This document shows positions 38,001-46,304 of a DNA stretch of 64,000 nt, one piece after another; position 1 is the first letter of the stretch; every line of letters begins with the position of its first letter. Below the pieces are notes generated by a model, which worked only from the letters and a program-made list of their open reading frames with translations, made no database searches and was not told where the DNA came from. The DNA lies in contig NZ_JAPNLE010000009.1 of assembly GCF_026627925.1 (NCBI RefSeq), forward strand, positions 3,782,001 to 3,846,000, given 5' to 3'. The position numbers and the translations under genes were made by a program. This DNA comes from Cupriavidus sp. D39 (lineage in GTDB: Bacteria > Pseudomonadota > Gammaproteobacteria > Burkholderiales > Burkholderiaceae).

Positions 38001-40800
38001 GCGCGGCAGCATGGCCCGCGCCCAGCCGCAACGCGGTCTCCAGCCCCGTACCGCCGCCAGGCAGGGTCTTGAGCTGCCGCAGGTCCTCGCCGACCGCCTG
38101 GCCCATGAAGGTGACATGGAACAGCACTGCCGCGCACGAGAGCGCGTCCTGATAAGGCTGCACCTCCGTGTCGAGTCCGGGCAGGCGGCCCAGCACACGC
38201 TCGCTCGCGCTGGCCAGCGTGCCGAAGGCGTCCATCACCTCGCCGGCCTTGAGCGCGGAGCGCCCCAGCAGCTCGTCGGCGGCGTCGCGCCAGCGGCGGC
38301 TGGCCTCGATGCCCAGCAGCGCTTCCAGCGCCGGGTTCAGGCGCACTTCCTCGCGCTCGCCGTCAAAGGCCAGCGCTACCTGGCCCCGGCTGCCGACTTC
38401 CAGCAGCAGCCTGACCGGCCACAACAGCACTGGCGCGATGCGGGTCTTGGTGTTGCCGCGCGCGTCGCGCGTGAGCAGGAAGGGAAAGCCGAGGTAGAGG
38501 CCGTCGATGCCGGTATCGCGACGGTACAGCGTGCTGTGCCGGTACAGGCTCTGCAGGCGCAGCTCCAGCTCGGGGCGCTCGCCGAAGAGCGCGGGGTCCA
38601 GCGAGACCGGTTGCGCATTGCGCTGGAGCAAGTGGTCGAGCAACGCGCCGGCGGGACGGCGCGCGCTGTCGAGCTCGCGCAGGTCGATGCGCGCGGTGGT
38701 CTTGCCGATGCTCATGCGCACCAGCGGCCCGCGCAGCACGGCGGTGGCCACCTTCTTCTGGAAGAAGTCGAGGATGTCGGCCACGTATTGCTGCTTTTGC
38801 GGCGCGAGCCATTGCTCCGGCGGCACCGCCAGCAGCACCAGCGCCTGCGCCAGCGGCAGGCGCCGCTCCAGGCGGAACTGCGCTGCCCAGCCGTCGACCG
38901 CGGCCACGCTGCTGCGCGCGAAGCCTTCCAGGCGCGCGTCCACCGCCTGCCAGATCGCTAGCCGGCCCTGTTCGAGCCAGGCGCGCGCTGTGTCGTCGCT
39001 GAACGCGAGCACGTCCTCGCGCCGGGCCAGCGCCGCGGCTTGCTCGACGATCGCATCGATCGAGCGGAACTGGCCGGGCGCGGCGGACAGCAGCACGATC
39101 AGGTCTTCCTCGCCAATCAGCCGGCGCTCGGCCAGCGACAGCACGCCGGCGTGGCTGCTGTCCGGCAGCAGCCGCCGGCGCGCCTCCCACAGCGCGGCGA
39201 GACGCGCGCGCGAGCTCGACAACAAGTGGATGCGCAGGCTGTCTTCGTCAAGCTCGATCTCCAGGCTGCGCGCGCGCTGGCGCACCTGGGCCGCGCGGGC
39301 CTTGAGGCGGACCAGCCAGTGCTCGTTGTCGAAGCGGGACAGCAGGTCGGGCGCCAGGCCTGCGAGCAGCGCGTAGCCTTGCTGCGGATGCTGCAGCAGC
39401 CAGCCCGGCGTGACAATGTCGCCGCGCAGGATCAGCGGCATTTCCGGGTTGAGCAGCTTGAGGGCGAGCATCAGGCGGAAATCGTCTTCCAGGCCCTCGT
39501 GCCGCGCCACTTCGCGCAGGCCGGACAGGCGCTGCGCGGGCAGCGCGGCATCCTGCGCCCAGGTCACGATGACGCCGCGCCGCAGGTGGTCGCCGGCCTG
39601 GTCCCAGTTGCCGGCTTCCGCGGCGGCGAGTGCAAACTGCGCCGGGCTGCGGTAGCGCCGGCCGCCCAGTTCGATGGCGCTGGCGGCGCCGCTGTCGTGC
39701 TCGGTGGCCTGCTCGCCGCTGTCGGCGGGGGCATCGACTGCCTCGCCATTGAGCCATGCCTGCACCTGCGGCCATTGCCAGCGCTGATTGTGGTCTCGCG
39801 CCAGCAGGCCGCGCAGCAGCAGGCGCAATTCGGGATCGAGGTCATCGGGCAGCGCCACACCGTTGGCCAGCACGTGGATCAGGAAAGCCTGCGGATGGAT
39901 GTCCGCGAAGCAGGCGCCGCCGGTGACCTGCTCCAGCAGGATCATGCCCAGGCTCCACCAGTCGGAGGCGGCCGCGACGCCGCCGGCAATGGCTTCGGGC
40001 GCCATATAGCGCGAGGTCTCCAGCGGCGAGACGATGTCGAGGTCGAAGTCCGACAGCCGCGCCGAGCCGAAGCCGCTGACCACCAGGTCGAGCGGCTCGC
40101 GCTGGCGTACCAGCAGCGTGCCGGGGCGCAGGTCGCGGTGGCGCAGCCCGGCTTCCGAGAACACATGCAGCGCCTCGCCAAGCTCGCGCACGATATGGCG
40201 AATCCGCTCGAGGTCGCCGGCGACGATGCCAAGGTCGGCCAGGGTGCCTGCGCTGAGTTCCTCGGCCACTTCATAGGCGCGCTCCTGCCAGCGCCCGGTG
40301 GCCAGGATCTCCGGCACGTGGGCGCGCGGCAGGCGTTGCAGCAGCGCGTAGACGGCCGGGTCGGGCTCGGCGCCGGCGCGGTAGAGCGTCAGGACGGCAT
40401 GGCGCTCGGTATCGACCTGCTGCGCGGCATAGCGCTCGCGCACCCCGTCGGTGCTGGCGATGCGGCGCAGCAGGCGCCAGCCGGCGATGACGTCCGCTTC
40501 GGCGTGGGCGCCGGTTTCAGCGTTCGGCACATCGCCTGCCGGATCGGCGCCGCATTGCAGGCAGATCAGGTCGTCGGCAGCCATCGGGTGGCCATTGAGG
40601 CAGTGGCCTGGCGCTACGTCGGGCGCCTGCTGCGCGGCGGCAGGCGTAGCGGTGGTTGCCGTTGCGGCAGGGCGCCAGCCCGGCGCATGGATTGCTTCGC
40701 CGGACAGGTCCCAGCCGCAGGGCGCCTGGCCGAACAAGCCTTCGCAGAAGATCTCCGCCAGTGAACGTTCGGTCTGGCAGTTGGGGCAAAAACGCATCAT
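35032..40800 (-). CDS. Zinc-ribbon, pseudokinase and SF1 helicase protein (major part, frameshifted near its 3' end)
   Basis: The intact gene would run 40800-34385. N-terminal zinc ribbons (MRFCPNCQTE; CLNGHPM..CLQCG) lead into a protein-kinase-like domain (about residues 100-370). H221-R222-D223 is kept, but the DFG motif is GFG (243-245) and the usual lysine strand reads AVLTLY, so it is probably a pseudokinase. After about 600 unrecognised residues comes a superfamily 1 helicase: Walker A GPPGTGKSQT with K989, DEAS box at D1659 (VIYDEASQMP) and QGDERDIIVFSTTFG. The frame ends prematurely: AFAATSACSARR replaces the expected RRNFGVLGQKGG. ATG 40800 overlaps the radical-SAM stop. Confidence 0.85.
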   Translation of the reverse strand: MMRFCPNCQTERSLAEIFCEGLFGQAPCGWDLSGEAIHAPGWRPAATATTATPAAAQQAPDVAPGHCLNGHPMAADDLICLQCGADPAGDVPNAETGAHAEADVIAGWRLLRRIASTDGVRERYAAQQVDTERHAVLTLYRAGAEPDPAVYALLQRLPRAHVPEILATGRWQERAYEVAEELSAGTLADLGIVAGDLERIRHIVRELGEALHVFSEAGLRHRDLRPGTLLVRQREPLDLVVSGFGSARLSDFDLDIVSPLETSRYMAPEAIAGGVAAASDWWSLGMILLEQVTGGACFADIHPQAFLIHVLANGVALPDDLDPELRLLLRGLLARDHNQRWQWPQVQAWLNGEAVDAPADSGEQATEHDSGAASAIELGGRRYRSPAQFALAAAEAGNWDQAGDHLRRGVIVTWAQDAALPAQRLSGLREVARHEGLEDDFRLMLALKLLNPEMPLILRGDIVTPGWLLQHPQQGYALLAGLAPDLLSRFDNEHWLVRLKARAAQVRQRARSLEIELDEDSLRIHLLSSSRARLAALWEARRRLLPDSSHAGVLSLAERRLIGEEDLIVLLSAAPGQFRSIDAIVEQAAALARREDVLAFSDDTARAWLEQGRLAIWQAVDARLEGFARSSVAAVDGWAAQFRLERRLPLAQALVLLAVPPEQWLAPQKQQYVADILDFFQKKVATAVLRGPLVRMSIGKTTARIDLRELDSARRPAGALLDHLLQRNAQPVSLDPALFGERPELELRLQSLYRHSTLYRRDTGIDGLYLGFPFLLTRDARGNTKTRIAPVLLWPVRLLLEVGSRGQVALAFDGEREEVRLNPALEALLGIEASRRWRDAADELLGRSALKAGEVMDAFGTLASASERVLGRLPGLDTEVQPYQDALSCAAVLFHVTFMGQAVGEDLRQLKTLPGGGTGLETALRLGAGHAAAPDADAATEAADATEATQPPERERYFTVASDPSQEAAVLQARQAPGLLVEGPPGTGKSQTIVNMVADALGRQRSLLIVCQKQAALDVVRKRLVAEGLEQRIVMLSDVNRDREPVIRGVREQLEALLKTPDAGPPAWRAQRERIAARIEALEGELDRHQQALHQVDARIGLSYRGLLGELVALEQGRPPLDVPALRARLEPLDTASLAALEEACAPLARYWLPARFEGSPLARLRPFATDSATLADFSENFERLVQTEQARADVLAHRPAAFEVEDPGSHRAWLASHGDALLALDDGRRADLARWLPLFRPLAGAPANTTPGATTRGAALLAQLAQVQQQLAACPQDAQDAVLSPALAALDAGELAAAVSRAEQLATPAGLLGRLSPARWLRQRKQLALLQRCSGNAAAAADSSRLRALAMAARLEQQWRAPRQALREILQHLSLPAPATDAGLALPALCADAQARLHDAAAMCDRLAQAPRAEQVEAALASGRRETVVALLAGFDAAFARCEARRISHAALQRLAGWCEPDWIAACDEAIAGNKDSAPLTAPLAAALPTLPAYQRFRSRASQLGPDELAVFATLRDKQQALEAIPTDTLEAEVRRLLNREARLAWKRQLELHHPALQLERGETEARVSALAAADVEMRRLNRALLVQGIERSRVRPLKEWEDITRLTGRRARRLREFIELGAPLGLMALRPVWLMNPDVASRVLPLKAGLFDTVIYDEASQMPIEYALPTLFRGRVAVVSGDEKQMPPTSFFSSRIESDEAELFDGEAPDENADEAVQDAFDEEWNRREIKDCPDLLQLARTALPSATLQIHYRSAYRELIGFSNAAFYGNRLSVPVRHPRTRILQDKPVELIRVDGLYQNQTNPAEAEKVADLLATLWQAPFAERPSVGVVTFNRKQADLIEEVLEARASRDGDFRAAYREERERSEGGEDMAVFVKNVENVQGDERDIIVFSTTFGRNGQGAFAATSACSARRAASAA

Positions 40801-41486
40801 GGCTGGGAGTATCCGTTGGGTTCGGCCCGCCTGGCGGCGCGGTCCTCGGTGATGGTGATGGTGTGGCCCTGGGCCTGCAGCAGCGCGCGCAGCCGCCCGA
40901 GGTCGCCGCGCCGGGGGATGCCGGCCAGCCACACGGTACCGTCGTCGTCGAACATCAGGTCGAGCGCGCGATCGTGCGCGGCCAGCGGGCGCTCGAAGGC
41001 GCCGAAGCGCGCGCGGCCAAGCGGGGTGAGCAGGTGCAGGCGCTGGTTGTCGCTGCCGCGCAGCGCCAGCGTCTGCGGCGCGTGCAGCGCGAACGGGTCG
41101 GATATCAGCGCGTCGATCAGGCCGTCGGCGCGCGCCAGCACGGGTGCCAGCGCTTCGATGGGATGGCCGCTGTAGACCAGGATGTCGAGCGGGCTGGCCG
41201 CGCGCAGCGCATGCAGCAGCGCCAGCAGGCCCTCGGGCTGCTCGAACGGCTCGCCGCCCGAGATGGTGATGCCCTCGGCCTGTGCCAGCCAGGGTGCCAG
41301 CGTCGCCATCAACGTTGTCACGCTCGTGCTGCGCCCGCTACCGGCCTGCCAGGTGTCTGCCGAGATGCAGCCGGGGCAGCGGATCGAGCAGCCTTGCAGC
41401 CAGATGCCGACGCGCTGTCCGGGGCCGAGCGTCGTGACGGGGAAATGCAGGCGCGACAAATCCAGCGCTGCCTCGGCGCCGCTCAC
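40797..41486 (-). CDS. Radical-SAM 4Fe-4S protein, activase (NrdG-like) type
   Basis: This 229-aa protein has the radical-SAM cluster motif C33xxxC37xxC40 in WLQGCSIRCPGCISAD and the SAM-binding GGEP block in ITISGGEPFEQPEG. Its size and the LQGC context resemble glycyl-radical activating enzymes such as NrdG. No glycyl radical enzyme is encoded nearby, so its target is unknown. The start is GTG 41486, inside the upstream stop (GTGA overlap); its own stop overlaps the helicase start. Tight coupling implies it works with the AAA+ and helicase proteins. Confidence 0.85.
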   Translation of the reverse strand: MSGAEAALDLSRLHFPVTTLGPGQRVGIWLQGCSIRCPGCISADTWQAGSGRSTSVTTLMATLAPWLAQAEGITISGGEPFEQPEGLLALLHALRAASPLDILVYSGHPIEALAPVLARADGLIDALISDPFALHAPQTLALRGSDNQRLHLLTPLGRARFGAFERPLAAHDRALDLMFDDDGTVWLAGIPRRGDLGRLRALLQAQGHTITITEDRAARRAEPNGYSQP

Positions 41487-43369
41487 AGGCGTTGCAGGCT
41501 GAGCTGCGTGAAGGCGCCGGTTGTCAGCCCGGCGATCTCGAAGCGCTCGCCCGGCTGCGCGTCCTGGTCGAACAGCGCGCGCGCCAGCGGGTTCAGCAGG
41601 TGGGCTTCGACCTGGTTGCGGATGCCGCGCCCGCCGTTGGTGAGATCGGCCAGGCAGCGCTCGCGCAGCGCTTGCAATGCGCCGGCGGCCAGCGTCAGGT
41701 GCAGGTCCTGGCGCGCCAGGTCGGCCAGCACATTGTCCACCATCTGCGTGAAGATCTGCGCGGCGATATCGGCGCGGATGAAATCGAACACGATCACGTT
41801 CTCGCCGATGCGGTTGAGGATCTCCGGGCGATTCAGCTCCAGCTTGAAGTAGCGCTCGATCTCGCTGCGCACCTTGGCCTGTACCGCTTCGAAGGGCTCG
41901 GCCGGGGTGACGTTGGCCACCCGCAGGCCATCCGCGCCGGTGCGGTAGATGCCCAGGTTGGAGGTGAACACGATTAGCGCCTCGGAGAAATACACGCGGT
42001 CGCCGCGCCCCGAGGTCAGCACGCCGTCGTCCAGGATCTGCAGGAACTTGTCGAGGATGCGCGGATGGGCCTTCTCGATCTCGTCGAACAGCACCACGGC
42101 AAAGGGCTTCTCGCGGATCGCGTTGGTCAGCTCGCCGCCCACGTCATAGCCGACGTAGCCGGGCGGCGCGCCGATCAGGCGCTGGTCGGCGTGCTCGGCG
42201 CTGAACTCGGACATGTCGAAGCGGATGTAGGCGCTCTCGTCGCCGAACAGCAGACTGGTGATGGTCTTGGCCAGCTCGGTCTTGCCCACGCCGGTGGGCC
42301 CGGCCAGGAAGGCCACGCCGCGCGGCCGTCCGCCGCGCCGCCCGCCGCCCACGCCGGTCATGGCGCGCTTGACGATATCGAGCATGTGCGTGGCCGCATG
42401 GCCCTGGCCCTTGACCCGGCGGCTAATGAATTCGCTCGCGCCGCGGATGCGGTTGCGATCGATCTTCAGCCAGGGGTCCTCGGTTACGCCCACCTTGTAG
42501 CGGCGCACTGCGTCGGCCACCTGGGACAGCGGCACGCCTTCTACCCGCGCCAGCTGCGTGATGGCGTTCAGATCGAGCAGCAGCATGCCCTCGGTGTCAT
42601 CGACGAAAGCCTGCTGCGCCTGCTGGATGGCCTGCGCATCGGCGTCCTGCGCGCCCGCCAGGCCGCGCAGCAGCGCCGGCGCCAGCGCGCGGCGGGCGTG
42701 GTGATCGGGCTTGGCCACCGGGATATGGCGCAGGCGCGGGTTGCCCACCAGCAGCCAGTCGGGCAGGTCGCCTTCCTTGTCGACCACCCACAGGATGCTG
42801 TTGAAGAAGGGCTTGCGCGCCGTGCCGGCCGGGCGCGAGCGGACCTGGTGCGACAGCACCAGCGCGCGGGTGAACAGCTGGTGTTCGGCGGGGCTGGGGT
42901 TGTCTGCGCGCGTGAGCAGCCGCGAAGCGAAATCCACCATCAGCGCCAGCGGCTCGCCGGGGTGCGCGGCGAAGCGCTCCAGCGTGGTGCCGAGCAGGTC
43001 GATGCCGGCATTGGCGCGGCCTTCGCTCACGGTCAGGCCGAACTGCTGCAGGATGGCCTCGGCCGGTTTGCTGTCTTCGCCGGGCGCGCACAGCGCCTGG
43101 AAGCCTGCTACCGGGTCGTAGAGAAAGACGTGGGCGTAGCCCGCTTCGCGCAGGGCGCCGTGCATGGCCAACGCGAAGGACTGCGGCGCGATGACGCCAG
43201 GCGCCACCTCGCAGGCCTGCAGGTCGCGTACGTTGCCCGACAGCACGAACTGGCTCTTGAGCGGCAGGAAGCGCAGCAGGTCGCGCAGCCAGCGCGGGCG
43301 GGTGAAGGCGGGGGCAGCGGCAGCGGCGGCTGCAGCCGCTGAAGCGTTTGCGGGTTCGGTACCGGACAT
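41483..43369 (-). CDS. AAA+ ATPase with ClpB/ClpA-like C-terminal module
   Basis: This 628-aa protein has a unique N-terminal half (about 1-330, opening PRWLRDLLRFLPLKSQFVLSGNVRD) and a single ClpB-type AAA_2 module. Walker A is [12 protein letters not shown] with K363, GAPPGYVGYDVGGELTNAI is the pore-loop region, Walker B is VVLFDEIEKAHP, and a ClpB D2-like small domain carries LNRPEILNRIGENVIVF. Unlike ClpB, the first AAA ring and the coiled-coil middle domain are missing. It begins the operon; ATG 43369 is taken, though a further in-frame start at 43423 exists. A role in remodelling a partner protein is inferred. Confidence 0.85.
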   Translation of the reverse strand: MSGTEPANASAAAAAAAAAPAFTRPRWLRDLLRFLPLKSQFVLSGNVRDLQACEVAPGVIAPQSFALAMHGALREAGYAHVFLYDPVAGFQALCAPGEDSKPAEAILQQFGLTVSEGRANAGIDLLGTTLERFAAHPGEPLALMVDFASRLLTRADNPSPAEHQLFTRALVLSHQVRSRPAGTARKPFFNSILWVVDKEGDLPDWLLVGNPRLRHIPVAKPDHHARRALAPALLRGLAGAQDADAQAIQQAQQAFVDDTEGMLLLDLNAITQLARVEGVPLSQVADAVRRYKVGVTEDPWLKIDRNRIRGASEFISRRVKGQGHAATHMLDIVKRAMTGVGGGRRGGRPRGVAFLAGPTGVGKTELAKTITSLLFGDESAYIRFDMSEFSAEHADQRLIGAPPGYVGYDVGGELTNAIREKPFAVVLFDEIEKAHPRILDKFLQILDDGVLTSGRGDRVYFSEALIVFTSNLGIYRTGADGLRVANVTPAEPFEAVQAKVRSEIERYFKLELNRPEILNRIGENVIVFDFIRADIAAQIFTQMVDNVLADLARQDLHLTLAAGALQALRERCLADLTNGGRGIRNQVEAHLLNPLARALFDQDAQPGERFEIAGLTTGAFTQLSLQRL

Positions 43370-43513
43370 GGGCGGGCTCGGGAAGATCCAGGGGCGCGCG
43401 GCCGTGTGCCGCGCGCGCACCATGCGGATTCTATCCCCCGTGCGCCATCATGCCGGCACCGGTACCAGTTTGTTACCACGCGGGGCGGGCAGGGCCCGCC
43501 TTTGCGGTGCTGC

Positions 43514-45715
43514 TTAGAACGTCGTGCGCACGCCCAGCTTGACGCTGCGCCCTGCCAGCGGCGCGATGTCGCGCAGGATCGAGGTGGCGCTGCGGGCGTC
43601 CTGGTTGGTCAGGTTGTCGCCGCGCAGGTAGACCAGCGTCTGGGTGCCCGCCATCTTGAACTTGTACGTGACGGACACGCCAAGCAAGGTGTACGCATCG
43701 GTGGGCGTGTCGTTGGACGGCACGCGCGTCTGGCGGGCGGCGTAGGTCACGTCCGCGCGCGCGCCCCACGGGCCGGCGCCGTACACCACCGCGCCGCCCA
43801 GGCGCAGCGGGGACAGGCGCGGCAGCGGCTGGCCGGTGTTGCGATTCTCGCCGCGCACGTAGTCCGCGCGGGCCTCCAGATCCACCGTGTCGCTGCCGGT
43901 CAGCAGCTTCTGCCACACACGTGCCTTGCCTTCGGCCTCGAAGCCGTACAGGGTGGCGGGCACGCCCATGTATTGCATCACGGGCAATGCGCCGGTGCTG
44001 CCGGGCGTGACAAAATCGCCTTCCGCGTCGCGCGCGGTGCCGGTGTTGGTGAGCGCCAGGTAGTTCGCGAAGCGGCTGTAGTAGCCCGACAGGCCGGCGC
44101 TGTGCGGGCCCGACTTGAAGCGCACGCCCAGGTCCAGCGAGGTGGCGCGTTCCTTGTTGGCGTTGGGGTCGCCCTGCTCCCACGAGCCGGTAGCCACGTG
44201 GGGGCCATTGGCGTACAGCTCGTAGAAGGTCGGGGCGCGCTCCGTGTAGGCCAGGTTGGTGGTCAGCGACCAGGCCGGCGCCAGCTTGTAGAGCAGGCCG
44301 GCCGAGGCGCTGCCGGCGTTGAAGCTGCGGCTGGCGTCGGAGAACCGGTCGTTGCCGTTGGCCTGCGCCTTCACGCCGGTGTGGTCCATGCGCCCGCCCA
44401 GGTTGAGCTTGAGGTCGCCGCTGGCGCTCAGCGGCATTTCCTCGAAGATGAACAGGGCCGCGTTGTCGGTGTCGGTGCTCGGCACGAAGGCTTCCTCGCC
44501 AAGCGCCGAGAAGCGGGTCGAGCCGAACTGGGTGCCGATCACGCCCGTCATGTTGCCGATGCGCGCGTGCTTGGCCTCGAAGCGTGCGTCCCAGCCGTTG
44601 TTCTTGAAGATGGTGCCGGTCTGGCCGGAGTCGATCTCCTTGTGTTCGTAGTCGGTATAGCTGAACTTGCCCTTGACCGACTCGATGAAGCCGCCGGTGT
44701 TGCCGGCCAGGTTGCGCGCCTCGCCTTCGAGCGCGAAGCGCTGCTGGCGCATCTGCAGCCGCACGGTGTCTTCGGCGGGGGTGCCGTATTCGTTGTGGTA
44801 TTCGCTGTAGTTGGCGCCGACGAAGCCGTCGGCCCAGGTGTAGGCGCTGCCCAGCGAGCCGCCCGACTGCTGCGCGTTGCTGTTGGGCAGGCGGCCGTAG
44901 GCCTCGCTTTCGCCTTCCGGCAGCGGCTGGCTGTTGCGCAGGCTGGCGCTGCGCGCGTAGCCGGGGATGCGCAGGTTGCTGGTCTTGCGGGCGAAGGCGT
45001 CGGCGTGGATGGCGATCTGGCCATTGCCGGCCTCGAGCAGGCCGCTGGCGTTGCGCGCGCTGTCGCCGCCGGCGGTGGCGCTGGCGTCCACCGCGCCGCC
45101 GATGCCCTGGATCGGCTCCTTCGGGATGCGGTTGTCGATGACGTTGACCACGCCGCCGATGGCGTTGCCGCCGTACATCAGCGCGGCCGGGCCGCGCACC
45201 ACTTCAATGCGCTCGGCCACCAGCGGATCGATCGGCACGGCGTGGTCGTTGGACAAGGTCGAGGCGTCGACGGTGGTGCCGCCGTTCTGCAGCACCTTGA
45301 TGCGGTCGCCGTCCAGGCCGCGGATGATCGGGCGGCTGGCATTCGGGCCGAAGTAGCTGGAGGACACGCCCGGCAGCTTGTCCAGGGTGTCGCCCAGCGT
45401 GCTGCCCTGGCGCACGGCAAGGGCATCGCCGCTGAGGGTGGAGACTGGCGCCACCAGGTCGGTGAGCTCGCTGCCCAGCGGGTTGGCGGTGATGACCACT
45501 TCGCGCAGGGTGGCCGGGGGCGTGGCCGGGGTGCCAGGGGTGGACGCGCTGGCTGCGGCCGGGGCCGCCGGGTTGCTTTGCGCGAAGGCGCCGGTGGAAA
45601 CGGAGGCGGAAGCGATCAGGGCCGCAATGGCGGCAAGCGGCGTGCGCCGCAGGTTTTTTCTTGTTGGAAACGGAAAGACATGGCTCGCATTGTTCTTGGA
45701 TGCTATCGAGCGCAT
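43514..45715 (-). CDS. TonB-dependent outer-membrane receptor (ZnuD-like)
   Basis: This 733-aa receptor has a signal peptide ending ASVSTGAFAQ, a TonB-box-like LREVVITANP, a plug domain with RPIIRGLDGDRIKVLQNGG and IEVVRGPAALMYGGNAIGGVVNVIDNR, and a beta-barrel ending in ...VRTTF with the terminal aromatic. The plug resembles ZnuD, the zinc receptor repressed by Zur. Placement beside COG0523 GTPases and a Zur-like gene supports zinc import; heme or copper cannot be excluded. ATG 45715 was chosen so that a signal sequence directly follows. The start choice is uncertain by some residues. Confidence 0.85.
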   Translation of the reverse strand: MRSIASKNNASHVFPFPTRKNLRRTPLAAIAALIASASVSTGAFAQSNPAAPAAASASTPGTPATPPATLREVVITANPLGSELTDLVAPVSTLSGDALAVRQGSTLGDTLDKLPGVSSSYFGPNASRPIIRGLDGDRIKVLQNGGTTVDASTLSNDHAVPIDPLVAERIEVVRGPAALMYGGNAIGGVVNVIDNRIPKEPIQGIGGAVDASATAGGDSARNASGLLEAGNGQIAIHADAFARKTSNLRIPGYARSASLRNSQPLPEGESEAYGRLPNSNAQQSGGSLGSAYTWADGFVGANYSEYHNEYGTPAEDTVRLQMRQQRFALEGEARNLAGNTGGFIESVKGKFSYTDYEHKEIDSGQTGTIFKNNGWDARFEAKHARIGNMTGVIGTQFGSTRFSALGEEAFVPSTDTDNAALFIFEEMPLSASGDLKLNLGGRMDHTGVKAQANGNDRFSDASRSFNAGSASAGLLYKLAPAWSLTTNLAYTERAPTFYELYANGPHVATGSWEQGDPNANKERATSLDLGVRFKSGPHSAGLSGYYSRFANYLALTNTGTARDAEGDFVTPGSTGALPVMQYMGVPATLYGFEAEGKARVWQKLLTGSDTVDLEARADYVRGENRNTGQPLPRLSPLRLGGAVVYGAGPWGARADVTYAARQTRVPSNDTPTDAYTLLGVSVTYKFKMAGTQTLVYLRGDNLTNQDARSATSILRDIAPLAGRSVKLGVRTTF

Positions 45716-45848
45716 GGCGCCAGTGGCCGAACGCCGGCCGCGCGCCGCCTGGCGCAAAATGCGCGGGATGGCGGCGGGCAGGGGTGTTCGGGAGCGTGGC
45801 GCGATGCGACAGGCGGCGGGCTGCGGCTTGGCGGCCGCGGCCCGGGCT

Positions 45849-46304
45849 TCAGGCGAGAGCGTGAACGGCCGGTGGGGCGCGCGAGCGGAAAGGCTGGGGA
45901 TGCTGCAGGTCGGGCCGGCGCCAGCCTACGCTGAACGGAACCGGCGATTGCAGGTGCGTGAGCGCCGGCATGACTGGCGTGCCGCAATGGCTGGCAGCCA
46001 CGGTGGCGCCATCGAACAAGACGCAGAAATGTCCCGCCAGCTTGAGCGAGAGGGGAAGGTCGGGAACGGCACCGAAAGCCGTGAGGGCTGGCTCGCCGTC
46101 ATTGGCGTCGTTGGCGTCATTGGCGGTACTGGCGGTAGCCTGCAGCGCCGGGCTGAGCAGCCCGCCGTGGTGGATGCGGTGCGTGAGCCCGGCATGCTGG
46201 GCCAGCACCAGGCATAGCGCCAGCCAGAGCGCCGGCCACAGGCCGAGGCCGCGGGCGCGGCTGCGCTGCAGGCGTTGCCAGGGCACGACGGCGTCAGTGG
46301 CCAT
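45849..46304 (-). CDS. DUF2946-like small membrane-anchored protein
   Basis: This 151-aa protein has an N-terminal hydrophobic helix ([18 protein letters not shown]) followed by the metal-looking THRIHHGG and later [17 protein letters not shown]. The layout resembles DUF2946 proteins found with metal genes, whose function is unknown. Its ATG (46304) overlaps the end of the upstream GTPase gene by 11 bases, so it is in that operon, probably under zinc control. Confidence 0.7.
   Translation of the reverse strand: MATDAVVPWQRLQRSRARGLGLWPALWLALCLVLAQHAGLTHRIHHGGLLSPALQATASTANDANDANDGEPALTAFGAVPDLPLSLKLAGHFCVLFDGATVAASHCGTPVMPALTHLQSPVPFSVGWRRPDLQHPQPFRSRAPPAVHALA

Noticed and set aside
36961..38961. 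Long open frame antisense to the helicase gene
   Set aside because: GC-rich sequence keeps the opposite strand open; the frame has no recognisable domain while the minus-strand reading has clear helicase motifs.
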